NCBI GenBank assembly: GCA_964598225.1
Contig: CAZRBG010000015.1
Coordinates: 23,547 to 87,546 of the forward strand
DNA from: SG8-4 sp964598225
GTDB taxonomy: Bacteria > Planctomycetota > Phycisphaerae > Sedimentisphaerales > Anaerobacaceae
Direction: 5' to 3'
DNA: 64,000 nucleotides
The first letter of the stretch is position 1; each line of letters opens with the position of its first letter. The position numbers were made by a program, and so were the translations under genes. The notes under the pieces are model-generated. The model ran no database searches and was not told the DNA's origin. It saw nothing but the letters and a program-made list of their open reading frames with translations. Below are positions 18,091-25,038 of the stretch, in pieces.

Positions 18091-18606
18091 ATAAGTAAAC
18101 AGAATTTGAGGATAAACGGGCGAATCAAAGCAAAAAAGGTTCGACTGATCGACGAGGAAAACTCGCAGCAGGGAATCATGGACACACCGGAAGCCATGAA
18201 CAGGGCATACGAGGCCGGACTCGATCTTGTAGAGGTGGCGCCCACAAGCGACCCGCCGGTTTGCCGCATAATGGACTACGGCAAATGGCTGTACGAGCAG
18301 AAAAGAAAATCGCGCGAGGCCCAGAAAAAACATCAGAAGCACAGCGCGACTTTGAAGGAAATCAGGCTCAGGCCCGAGACCGATAAGCACGATCTGGATA
18401 TGAAGCTCAAGCACGGGCGAGAGTTTCTCGAAAAAGGACACAAACTCCAATTCACAATGTTCTTCCGCGGACGACAAATGCTGCACAGAGACCGCGGCTT
18501 CAGCGTCCTGGACGATATCGCCGAGTCGCTGGAGGACATAGCAAAAATAGAACGTCCGGCCAAAATGTCGCACCGACGCATGACAATGCTGCTCGTGCCG
18601 AAGTAA
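18091..18606 (+). CDS. infC: Translation initiation factor IF-3 with an apparent AUA start
   Basis: A 171-residue IF-3: N-domain (LRINGRIKAKKVRLIDEEN, PVCRIMDYGKWLYEQK), then the C-domain (KEIRLRPETDKHDLDMK, HRRMTMLLVPK). It binds the 30S subunit and checks start codons. The usual family N-terminus I-S-K-x-x-L-R-I-N is only reached if translation starts at ATA (18091); AAGGTGAT lies five bases upstream at the right distance. The nearest ATG or GTG in frame is absent, and the TTG at 18106 would cut off the conserved first residues and lacks a ribosome site. The stop TGA upstream at 18082-18084 closes the frame. A rare start codon allows IF-3 autoregulation, as with AUU in Escherichia coli. Confidence 0.93.
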   Translation: MSKQNLRINGRIKAKKVRLIDEENSQQGIMDTPEAMNRAYEAGLDLVEVAPTSDPPVCRIMDYGKWLYEQKRKSREAQKKHQKHSATLKEIRLRPETDKHDLDMKLKHGREFLEKGHKLQFTMFFRGRQMLHRDRGFSVLDDIAESLEDIAKIERPAKMSHRRMTMLLVPK

Positions 18607-18648
18607 GAATCTCCACCAGGCGTTTTCTTTATTCCGGTGACAGTGTGT

Positions 18649-19104
18649 TTATAAACCTCTGAGAGGTCGCCGCACGAAGAGCACTGTCAAATACGCAGCG
18701 ATACCGGCTAATGTTATGGCGCACGCTCGAATTAAGGCGGCGTAGCCGATAGAGCCGGCGGCGCTGAAGCAGCCGCAGCTTATCTCCAGCCCTCTGTACA
18801 TGGCCGAGCCGACCACAAACGTGAATATCGCACCCAGCGCGACGCTGACCAGCAGCGCACCGCCGACGAAAATGCTGCCGAGAAGGCACACTCCGACGAA
18901 CAACTCTACCCACGGCAACACCATCGCTATCAGCAATCCAAGCTTCGGACCGACCAACTCGTATTTGTAAACGCTGGATAGAAAATCATAAGGCTGACGT
19001 ATCTTCGGCAGACTGCTATAAAGGAACATACAACCAAGTCCTATCCGCACGAGCAATGTAAAACCGCCTGCAAATCTCCGTCTGGTTATGAGGTTGCGTG
19101 TCAT
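18649..19104 (-). CDS. MauE/DoxX-type integral membrane protein
   Basis: A 151-residue protein with four predicted membrane helices (FTLLVRIGLGCMFLYSSLPK, LLIAMVLPWVELFVGVCLLG, ALLVSVALGAIFTFVVGSAM, AALIRACAITLAGIAAYLTV). The motif SLPKIRQPYDF after helix 1 and the pair ISCGCFSAAG before helix 4 are the marks of the MauE/DoxX redox family; the CGC pair could move electrons or disulfides across the membrane. Start is ATG at 19104, overlapping the previous stop as ATGA and preceded by AAGGAGGCGGCGAA. Coupled translation with the C39/rhodanese gene suggests joint action on thiols or disulfides of an exported protein. Confidence 0.8.
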   Translation of the reverse strand: MTRNLITRRRFAGGFTLLVRIGLGCMFLYSSLPKIRQPYDFLSSVYKYELVGPKLGLLIAMVLPWVELFVGVCLLGSIFVGGALLVSVALGAIFTFVVGSAMYRGLEISCGCFSAAGSIGYAALIRACAITLAGIAAYLTVLFVRRPLRGL

Positions 19105-20258
19105 TTCGCCGCCTCCTTGGGCCTGCCGTTCCTGGCTACCCACTCGACCCATCCGCCTCTGAATATGGATATATTGGAATAGCCGTCCTCCTTGAGTTTG
19201 ACTGCCACAATCTCAGCATATTTACATCTGGAAGTTTGACAATAGACTACAATAGGAGAGTCCTTTCTAATATTAGCCATGGCCTTCCGACGCTCGACGT
19301 CATTAGCATCTACCGGTACACTTATAGCTTCTTCGATGTGCCCAACCTTATAATCGCGGGCAAATCTGGCGTCGACGAAAACCGTGTCAGCATTAAGCAA
19401 TTTGTGCACCTTCTTTTCGCCGATCTTGCGGATGAAATTACCCGCGTGGGCTTTTCGAACCATTGCGGTTGCATCTGCATTGGCTAACAAACCCGTATCA
19501 TTCGCAAAATGGTAAAGCATACCAAAAAGTAGAGCGACAAGTGCAAACGCTCCAGCTTGAGTTGCTGACAGAACGAGCAATTTAATCCGGGTGTTGAATA
19601 GCTCTTTAGGTAGCCGGCATTTTGCCCAATGCAGAGCAAGGATACTCGCAATTGCAGCACCTACATACATTATAAGTCGCTTTCGGGCAGCGCCAAATAC
19701 AGAGCGAAGGTCAATCGGGTCCGTTGATAAGATCAAACCATTCCCATCCCAGCGTGGGGCCAGTTCCCGAAACGGCACCAATCTGACTGGTTCAGGTGGA
19801 TCAAACAATTTTGCTTGGCCTGTTTCCGTTCCTAAAAATAATTCGTAGTGGTCGTATGTTCTGGACATATCATCGGATTTCACGTGCAGAATGGCCTGAT
19901 ATGGACACCGACGAAGCTCTCTATGGGTCAGCTTGTCTGACGGCATAGTATACAATCCAAAATCTTCTGCTGCTTTTTTAAGTTCCGCTATCGAACTTCC
20001 TTTCCGAGAGCCGAGATACTCCGGCTTAAGCAATTCACTAAAGTCGATTTCTTTCTGGTTTAATCGCATCGTTGCGTAAAGATAATACAGTCCGCAAAAA
20101 GGATGGCTTGTTGAGCTTCCGGCAGCGGTGGATTTGGATGCCTTCGGCGTGGTTTGATCTTCCGCATACAGGTGGCTGGCAATCAGAACAGTAAATATGC
20201 AAACCAACAACAAGACACACCCCATCTGGCTGCTTGCTATACTGGAATTTGTCATCAT
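19101..20258 (-). CDS. Exported C39-peptidase-like domain fused to two membrane helices and a rhodanese domain
   Basis: A 385-residue fusion. Start at 20258 is set by AAGGAGG seven bases upstream and overlaps the preceding stop (ATGATGA). Residues 1-32 are a signal peptide. Residues of about 50-185 resemble a C39 cysteine peptidase: nucleophile Cys55 in HPFCGLYYLYA, GSSIAELKKAAEDFGL, His in YDHYELFLG and Asp in LFDPPEP; the usual oxyanion Gln before the Cys is not evident. Two hydrophobic helices follow (LIMYVGAAIASILALHWA and AGAFALVALLFGMLY). The last 125 residues are a rhodanese domain with active-site Cys in VVYCQTSRCKYAE. With two membrane passes both catalytic domains would face the periplasm. 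I know no characterised protein with this order. Confidence 0.8.
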   Translation of the reverse strand: MMTNSSIASSQMGCVLLLVCIFTVLIASHLYAEDQTTPKASKSTAAGSSTSHPFCGLYYLYATMRLNQKEIDFSELLKPEYLGSRKGSSIAELKKAAEDFGLYTMPSDKLTHRELRRCPYQAILHVKSDDMSRTYDHYELFLGTETGQAKLFDPPEPVRLVPFRELAPRWDGNGLILSTDPIDLRSVFGAARKRLIMYVGAAIASILALHWAKCRLPKELFNTRIKLLVLSATQAGAFALVALLFGMLYHFANDTGLLANADATAMVRKAHAGNFIRKIGEKKVHKLLNADTVFVDARFARDYKVGHIEEAISVPVDANDVERRKAMANIRKDSPIVVYCQTSRCKYAEIVAVKLKEDGYSNISIFRGGWVEWVARNGRPKEAAK

Positions 20259-22177
20259 TCTCTTGCCTCCTTCGTCGGTTTGCCTTTTCGCCATATATAT
20301 TCCGTGCCGAACTCGCCCGGTATAATTACTTTCGTTCCGTCGGGAATGTCATCCGCTACAAATGATTTCAATGCAACATGGTCCGGATTCAAAGTTATTT
20401 GTGTCCGCTTGTGATGCCACCGGGTAGCCTTAGAGCCTTCGGTCTGCTCCATGTCAGCTTCCATCGGCACCCATACATCGTCAATTCTCTCGAAACGCAC
20501 GTTTTTCAGTGTAAATAACGATGTTGCCCCTGTATGATCTTTCCGTTGCATCTCAATAGCGGCTATGTTGTACCCGTGCTGAGGATCGATCCAAACCTTG
20601 TAGCCGTCTGCTTTCTTTGTAGCTTCGATGAGGTAACAATTCGACTCGCCCACCTTTTCAGTCATTGGCTGAAGCGATATGTTGTCGGCGTTGCGCAGAA
20701 TAGAATCTATCCTGTCATAATTACCTCCGCAGATACCCAGCAAAGGCGCGCCTTTATACTCTGAGGCAACCACCCTCTTCTTGCTCACAACGTTTGTCAT
20801 AACAACGACTGATCCGCTTGAGAGCCCCAGTCCTCGTGCGTATTGAGTGAGTGATTTCCCATCCCAGAGAAAGCTTTTATAGCCGGGTTTTTCTTTCGTC
20901 GTAGTCAGGTTATCCAGGAACGTTGAACGATGGTTGACCTGCTCGCCGTCGGTTCTGAATTCACAGGTTTCGCTCTCCGTTCTTTTTGTCACCCCGGTAT
21001 ACGCAATATTGCTCTCGGCCCTGGCAACAAAGGATCGGAGTTTATCCTGCGTTTCTGCGTATCTTTTAAGCAATTCTGAAACGGTTGTACCGGCGGATTC
21101 AGCCGTCTGGTCAGCTCGCGTGCCACCAGCCATAATCTCTTCGGTCATTTTGTCGATTTCGCCAATGACTGACTCGTCAATATTTGGTATCAACTCACCA
21201 TCCTGCCATATATAGTTAATACTGGGGACAGCAGCAAGACGAACCCTTGCACCATTTGGGATAAAATCGTGTTTAAATGAACCCAACGCTTCATGATCGG
21301 GGTTCATTACAAAATCTGTTATCTTGAAATGACTGGAAATCTTTTCATAGTCGCCATTTACATATTCGTATTCTCTTCTGTAATCACACTCTACCGGCAA
21401 CCATGTATCGTCTATCTTCTTAAACCGAACATTCTGTATCTCAGTCTCAGCATTGCCATCAGGAGGACGTTTGGATCTATTTTCTGGCCTGTTCCAGCAA
21501 GCCCAGCCTCTTTTGACAATCGCTTTTGCGATATTATAGTCATGCTCGGGATCGATCCATATCCTGAATTTACACCTCTTTGTCCTGGCATTAATTACAT
21601 AGCACTGTGATCCATTTATATCTTCCTTCTGGGGCTGCACCGATATGGTCGTAGATTGTCTTAGTTCAGTGTCTATTCGTTCATCGCCACCCGGGAAATA
21701 ACCTCTCAGAGCACCGCCTGTGCACCGTTGCCACAACCATGAGTATCTGGGATTTTTGGGATAACTCAATATAACGGTACCATTTTTGTTAGTTCGCGAA
21801 AGTGGAGAAAAGCCGTAATTGTAGTATGTTTCATCATCCCAGAGGTTAATGCCCTCATAGGCTTCTTCTTCCGAAGTATTTCCAGTAGCTTGTCGTCCCC
21901 ATATTTTCTGATAGGAATAACTTCTGTTACCGTCGGAACGCAGCTCAATCTTTCGATTCATTTCGTAAACCCGGCCTTTTTTCATCGCCGGGCGGCTCCT
22001 GTTCATACCCTCAAATTTCGTAGACACTTCAAGCTTGCCGATGAATGAAGACCTCAGCTTGTCCTGTGTTACTGCATACTTATCGAGCAATTCCGAAGCG
22101 CTGGGATAGTCTCCCGCTATAGCTTGAGGAGCAATTGCAGATACTAAAATTGTATATAATATATACTTGCAATGCAT
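20255..22177 (-). CDS. Exported protein with two tandem LolA-like outer-membrane-lipoprotein-sorting domains
   Basis: A 640-residue protein with a signal peptide (residues 1-21, ending AIAG). Residues 25-330 and 350-635 are two copies of one beta-rich unit: ELLDKYAVTQDKLRSSF and ELLKRYAETQDKLRSF open them, FRIWIDPEHDYNIA and YKVWIDPQHGYNIA match in the middle, NVRFKKIDDTWLPVE and NVRFERIDDVWVPME follow, and NYIWQDGELIP and EYIWRKGKPTK close them. The fold class resembles LolA/LolB-like lipid- or lipoprotein-binding proteins that planctomycetes carry in many copies. It comes directly before the C39/rhodanese gene, stop and start overlapping, so it may present or carry a substrate. Confidence 0.8.
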   Translation of the reverse strand: MHCKYILYTILVSAIAPQAIAGDYPSASELLDKYAVTQDKLRSSFIGKLEVSTKFEGMNRSRPAMKKGRVYEMNRKIELRSDGNRSYSYQKIWGRQATGNTSEEEAYEGINLWDDETYYNYGFSPLSRTNKNGTVILSYPKNPRYSWLWQRCTGGALRGYFPGGDERIDTELRQSTTISVQPQKEDINGSQCYVINARTKRCKFRIWIDPEHDYNIAKAIVKRGWACWNRPENRSKRPPDGNAETEIQNVRFKKIDDTWLPVECDYRREYEYVNGDYEKISSHFKITDFVMNPDHEALGSFKHDFIPNGARVRLAAVPSINYIWQDGELIPNIDESVIGEIDKMTEEIMAGGTRADQTAESAGTTVSELLKRYAETQDKLRSFVARAESNIAYTGVTKRTESETCEFRTDGEQVNHRSTFLDNLTTTKEKPGYKSFLWDGKSLTQYARGLGLSSGSVVVMTNVVSKKRVVASEYKGAPLLGICGGNYDRIDSILRNADNISLQPMTEKVGESNCYLIEATKKADGYKVWIDPQHGYNIAAIEMQRKDHTGATSLFTLKNVRFERIDDVWVPMEADMEQTEGSKATRWHHKRTQITLNPDHVALKSFVADDIPDGTKVIIPGEFGTEYIWRKGKPTKEARE

Positions 22178-22224
22178 CTTTATCCCTTTCGATTCTTAAT
22201 CCTTTGTGTAAAATGTTAATAGGT

Positions 22225-22270
22225 GGCTGGGAAGACCGGCACTTATACCCTACTAGCAATCTTCCCAGCC
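22225..22270 (-). promoter_or_regulatory. Hairpin between the cysteine-rich peptide gene and the LolA-like gene
   Basis: An 11-base perfect inverted repeat (GGCTGGGAAGA at 22225-22235 and its complement at 22260-22270) with a 24-base loop. It lies in the 115-base gap inside the operon. No T-run follows, so partial termination or RNA-end protection of the upstream peptide message is more likely than full termination. Confidence 0.5.
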
Positions 22271-22292
22271 TGAATTCAAAACTTCACGATCA

Positions 22293-22634
22293 TCAGTAGA
22301 GCCCGCCATCACAATCACATTCTTCACACGTTGTGCAGGATGGGTCACCGTAACGGCAAGGAGTGCTGCCATTTCCCCAAGCTATACCCGGTCCATAAGG
22401 ATTCGTATTGCAAACATTTATAGGAGTCGTGTCCCAAGGCTCACATCCCGAATAGGCACGACATTCTTCATAATCGTCACCTTCACAGCAATATCCTTCA
22501 GTCTCCTGGTTCCAACCACCTCTAATAGTCAAGTTGGCTCCCTCTGCGACGGGTGATGCGCCGACCCAAAAGACCATGACTCCGATGACCAAGCTTAGGC
22601 CGAGCAATAATCTGGAAAAACTTAATATCTTCAT
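22293..22634 (-). CDS. Small cysteine-rich secreted peptide
   Basis: A 113-residue precursor. I start it at 22634 (MKILSFSRLLLGLSLV), where AGGGAGC lies upstream; a hydrophobic leader of about 32 residues ends at VAEGAN. The remaining 80 or so residues carry ten cysteines (YCC, EEC, SGC, NVC, TPC, PSC, TTC, EEC and CDC regions), many acidic residues and few basic ones, with a Gly-rich end DCDGGLY. Disulfide-rich or metal-binding secreted peptides look like this. An in-frame GTG at 22724 would add 30 hydrophobic residues and has the stronger ribosome site, so the start is uncertain. It opens the operon with the LolA-like, C39/rhodanese and MauE-type genes and may be their substrate. Confidence 0.65.
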   Translation of the reverse strand: MKILSFSRLLLGLSLVIGVMVFWVGASPVAEGANLTIRGGWNQETEGYCCEGDDYEECRAYSGCEPWDTTPINVCNTNPYGPGIAWGNGSTPCRYGDPSCTTCEECDCDGGLY

Positions 22635-22711
22635 AATCAAGCTCCCTTTTGGGATAATTATCCCAACAGAAATAGAAATACACAAAGAAATTTCTACAAT
22701 TCTGCAAATCC

Positions 22712-22760
22712 TGTTTACCTGCACATTGGAATCACCTCCTTTCGGCCTGCCGAAACAGAT
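22712..22760 (-). promoter_or_regulatory. Very strong ribosome site followed by a three-codon reading frame
   Basis: On the minus strand an almost full anti-16S match (AAGGAGGTGAT) at about 22730-22740 is followed eight bases on by ATG TGC AGG TAA (22726 to 22715). It is preceded by a 7-base stem with a 2-base loop (TTTCGGC/GCCGAAA, 22740-22755) that partly hides the site. The minimal frame Met-Cys-Arg-stop lies 80 bases before the cysteine-rich peptide and overlaps an alternative GTG start at 22724. It may be a leader frame that senses cysteine supply or simply an alternative start of the peptide. Confidence 0.45.
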
Positions 22761-22871
22761 TCTTGTAAAAGTCTTCCCATTTCTGTAAGCCCTTATAAAA
22801 ACATTGTTTACAAATGTACTCTTTCGCTTTCAAACCCTATTCTGTGCTTTCGCTTACAAAACTCTGTTCTC

Positions 22872-22900
22872 TATATATGTACGCGTATCTGAGCGGCCAA
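22872..22900 (-). promoter_or_regulatory. Candidate promoter of the cysteine-rich peptide operon
   Basis: On the minus strand TTGGCC (22895-22900) and TATATA (22872-22877) are 17 bases apart. The -35 box is weak. Two copies of CTTTCGCTT, 26 bases apart (22821-22829 and 22847-22855), lie just downstream and could be an operator pair. Confidence 0.35.
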
Positions 22901-22952
22901 ATGTTGAAGTGATTTTCTGCTTTTTTTTGAGATTCTTGTAAAATTTTCGTCT

Positions 22953-23180
22953 TCACGGCCTCAGATGCAGCGAAAACCTCCATTCCGCCGTTAAGTTGGG
23001 CAAAATATCGCATTCATCGCCGGAAATCTCAGTTAGTTCCGAATACGCCTTTCGCGTGCCACGTAATAGAATCGTTTGCGGATCAATTCCAAAGACGCGA
23101 AGATACGCCACTTCCGGAACAGCATCGAGACGCGGCTGAAAGCGGAGGTATTCACGAGACAAAATGGGGCCGTAAGTCAT
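22953..23180 (-). CDS. Possible small protein of unknown function
   Basis: A 75-residue frame with a protein-like composition (LRFQPRLDAVPEVAYLRVFG, ISGDECDILPNLTAEW) between the rpmI promoter region and the cysteine-rich peptide operon. The frame continues open upstream as antisense to rplT and pheS, so openness alone proves little, and no good ribosome site precedes the ATG at 23180. I recognise no family. It could also be the end of a longer gene remnant. Without homologues the call stays weak. Confidence 0.3.
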   Translation of the reverse strand: MTYGPILSREYLRFQPRLDAVPEVAYLRVFGIDPQTILLRGTRKAYSELTEISGDECDILPNLTAEWRFSLHLRP

Positions 23181-23300
23181 TTCTAAGCAGTGAGGAGCTT
23201 TTTTGGTTTTTTTGACAGAATCGGGGCTTATAATGTTGACCTGCGGTGGGATATTGCGTAGAGTGTTATGTTTACGAAATCTTATAAGGAAAGTACGTAT

Positions 23301-23495
23301 ATGCCGAAACAGAAGACGCATAAGGGGCTGAACAAGAGAGTCAAGGTTACGGCGACCGGCAAGGTCAAGCGCGGTCGCACCGGGGCCGGGCATCTGATGA
23401 GCAGCAAGAACGCCAAAAGGAGAAGGCGCGTCAGCAGCACGACCATGATGACCGCAACAAGCGCAAAAGCTGCCCGTACCGGACTCTGTCAATAA
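23301..23495 (+). CDS. rpmI: 50S ribosomal protein L35
   Basis: A 64-residue basic protein beginning PKQKTHKGLNKRVKVTATGK, the conserved L35 N-terminus, followed by KVKRGRTGAGHLMSSKN and KRRRR. I start at 23301, with AGGAAAG upstream, rather than at the frame's first ATG 11 codons earlier. The last 20 residues are less like other L35 proteins but the length is normal. Part of the large ribosomal subunit, in the usual infC-rpmI-rplT-pheS order although infC is separated from it here by the inverted envelope operon. Confidence 0.93.
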   Translation: MPKQKTHKGLNKRVKVTATGKVKRGRTGAGHLMSSKNAKRRRRVSSTTMMTATSAKAARTGLCQ

Positions 23496-23499
23496 TTTT

Positions 23500-23557
23500 C
23501 GTGCTGCGTTCCGCGTTCTGCGTGCTTCGCGGAACGCAGAACGCGGAACGCAGCACG
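23500..23557. repeat. 23-bp perfect hairpin between rpmI and rplT
   Basis: Bases 23500-23522 are exactly complementary to 23535-23557, leaving a 12-base loop. The arms are made of near-repeats of GCGTTC/GCGTTCTGCG. The hairpin begins five bases after the rpmI stop and ends 95 bases before rplT. Related words occur at 15310-15394. It may be a dispersed palindrome, an RNase site or an autoregulatory structure bound by L20. Confidence 0.75.
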
Positions 23558-23651
23558 AATGTAGACCGAGCTTGCTTCTCGGCTTGGGTGTGTTCCCAAT
23601 CAGCTGCCGCCAGCAAGCGTAAGAAACGAATATTTTCAAAGGAAAGCTGAC

Positions 23652-24008
23652 ATGCCAAGAGTAAGGAAAGGCGCCGCCCGGCGCCAGACAAAGAAACGAA
23701 TCCTCAAAGCAGCCAAGGGTAAACGCGGCCCGGCCGGTCACCTTTACCGGATGGCTAAAGAAGCCAAGGTAAGATCGGAAGTTAACGCCCGCATTGACCG
23801 CAAACGCAGAAAACGCGACTTCCGGGGACTGTGGATTACCCGGCTCAGCGCGGCTTGCCGCCAGCGGGACATTCGGTACAGCGAGTTCATCAACGATTGC
23901 AAGAAAGCCAATATTGCTCTGAATCGGAAGATGTTGAGCGAGATCGCCATCGCCGATCCCAAGGGATTCGACGCCGTCGTGGAAAAGGCGAAGTCCGCTG
24001 CGACATAA
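23652..24008 (+). CDS. rplT: 50S ribosomal protein L20
   Basis: A 118-residue protein matching L20 along its length: PRVRKGAARRQTKKRILKAA, the DFRGLWITRLSAACRQ core and YSEFINDCKKANIALNRKML. It binds 23S rRNA early in assembly and in many bacteria represses its own operon. AAAGGAAAG lies before the ATG. It follows rpmI after the hairpin and precedes pheS by nine bases. Confidence 0.98.
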   Translation: MPRVRKGAARRQTKKRILKAAKGKRGPAGHLYRMAKEAKVRSEVNARIDRKRRKRDFRGLWITRLSAACRQRDIRYSEFINDCKKANIALNRKMLSEIAIADPKGFDAVVEKAKSAAT

Positions 24009-24017
24009 AAACAAGAG

Positions 24018-25007
24018 ATGCTCGAGCAATTTGAAAAAACCGGCAACGAAACCCTTGCTGAATTGCAGAACGTTGGCGATTTGGCGGCGCTCGAAGAATT
24101 TCGGATAAAGTACCTGGGCCGAAAGGGTCTGGTTACGCAACTGCTCAGCCAGATAGGTAAACTCCCGCCGGAGCAGAAGCCGCAGGCCGGCAAGCTTGCC
24201 AATAAGGTCAAGAAGGAAGTCACCGAGGCTTTCGAGCAGTTGAAGGCCGATCTCGAGGCCCGGCAGGAAAAGCCGAAGGAGTTGATAGACGTTACTCTGC
24301 CCGGCAAGCCCGTCAACATCGGCAAGCCGCACGTCATCACCCAGACGTTGAGCGAGCTTCTGGAGATTTTCGGCCGGATGGGATTCGGCGTAGCATACGG
24401 ACCCGAGGTCGAGGATGAATGGCACAATTTCATCGCGCTGAACATCGGCCCGGAGCACCCGGCGAGAGATCCGTCGGATAATTTCTATATCGACGACAAT
24501 ACGCTGCTGCGGAGCCAGACCTCAACGATCCAGATTCGCGTGATGGAGCGGACGAAGCCGCCCATTCGCGTCGTCGCGCCGGGACGGGTTTATCGCCCGG
24601 ACACGGTCGACGCCACGCACATGTACATGTTCCACCAACTCGAAGCACTCGTTGTCGATCAAGATATCACGATGGTTGACATGAAAACCACTATCGAGCA
24701 GTTCATTCACGCCTTCTTCGGCCCTGAGACCAAGTGGCGCTTCCGTCCGAGCTTCTTCCCCTTCACCGAGCCCAGCGCTGAGGTCGATCTGCTGATGAAA
24801 GACAAGAGCGGCGGCGAGAGCTGGGTCGAGATGGGCGGCTGCGGCATGGTCGATCCGAACGTCTTCGACGCGGTAGGAATAGACAGCGAGAAATACACCG
24901 GCTGGGCCTTCGGTTTCGGCATAGAACGGCTTGCCATGCGCAAATACGGCATAAACGACATCCGCCTGCTCTTCGAGAACGACCTGCGATTCCTGAAGCA
25001 GTTTTGA
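24018..25007 (+). CDS. pheS: Phenylalanyl-tRNA synthetase alpha subunit
   Basis: A 329-residue class II synthetase subunit. The N-terminal coiled coil (1-90), motif 2 region (RVVAPGRVYRPDTVDATHMY), the FHQLEALVVD segment, RFRPSFFPFTEPSAEVD and motif 3 (GWAFGFGIERLAMRKYGIND) are intact, so the protein should be active with a beta subunit. The start ATG at 24018 has AAGAG close upstream. The expected partner pheT does not follow; an unrelated gene begins 31 bases downstream. Confidence 0.97.
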   Translation: MLEQFEKTGNETLAELQNVGDLAALEEFRIKYLGRKGLVTQLLSQIGKLPPEQKPQAGKLANKVKKEVTEAFEQLKADLEARQEKPKELIDVTLPGKPVNIGKPHVITQTLSELLEIFGRMGFGVAYGPEVEDEWHNFIALNIGPEHPARDPSDNFYIDDNTLLRSQTSTIQIRVMERTKPPIRVVAPGRVYRPDTVDATHMYMFHQLEALVVDQDITMVDMKTTIEQFIHAFFGPETKWRFRPSFFPFTEPSAEVDLLMKDKSGGESWVEMGGCGMVDPNVFDAVGIDSEKYTGWAFGFGIERLAMRKYGINDIRLLFENDLRFLKQF

Positions 25008-25038
25008 CTCGTGCTGGGGAGGTTGAAGGAAAGTCATT

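Noticed and set aside
22725..22742. Sequence like the 3' end of 16S rRNA (GGAATCACCTCCTTT)
   Set aside because: It is the complement of a strong Shine-Dalgarno; no rRNA sequence flanks it.
22953..24458. 501-codon open frame on the minus strand through rplT and pheS
   Set aside because: It lies antisense to two certain genes; only its last 75 codons, outside them, were kept as a doubtful small ORF.
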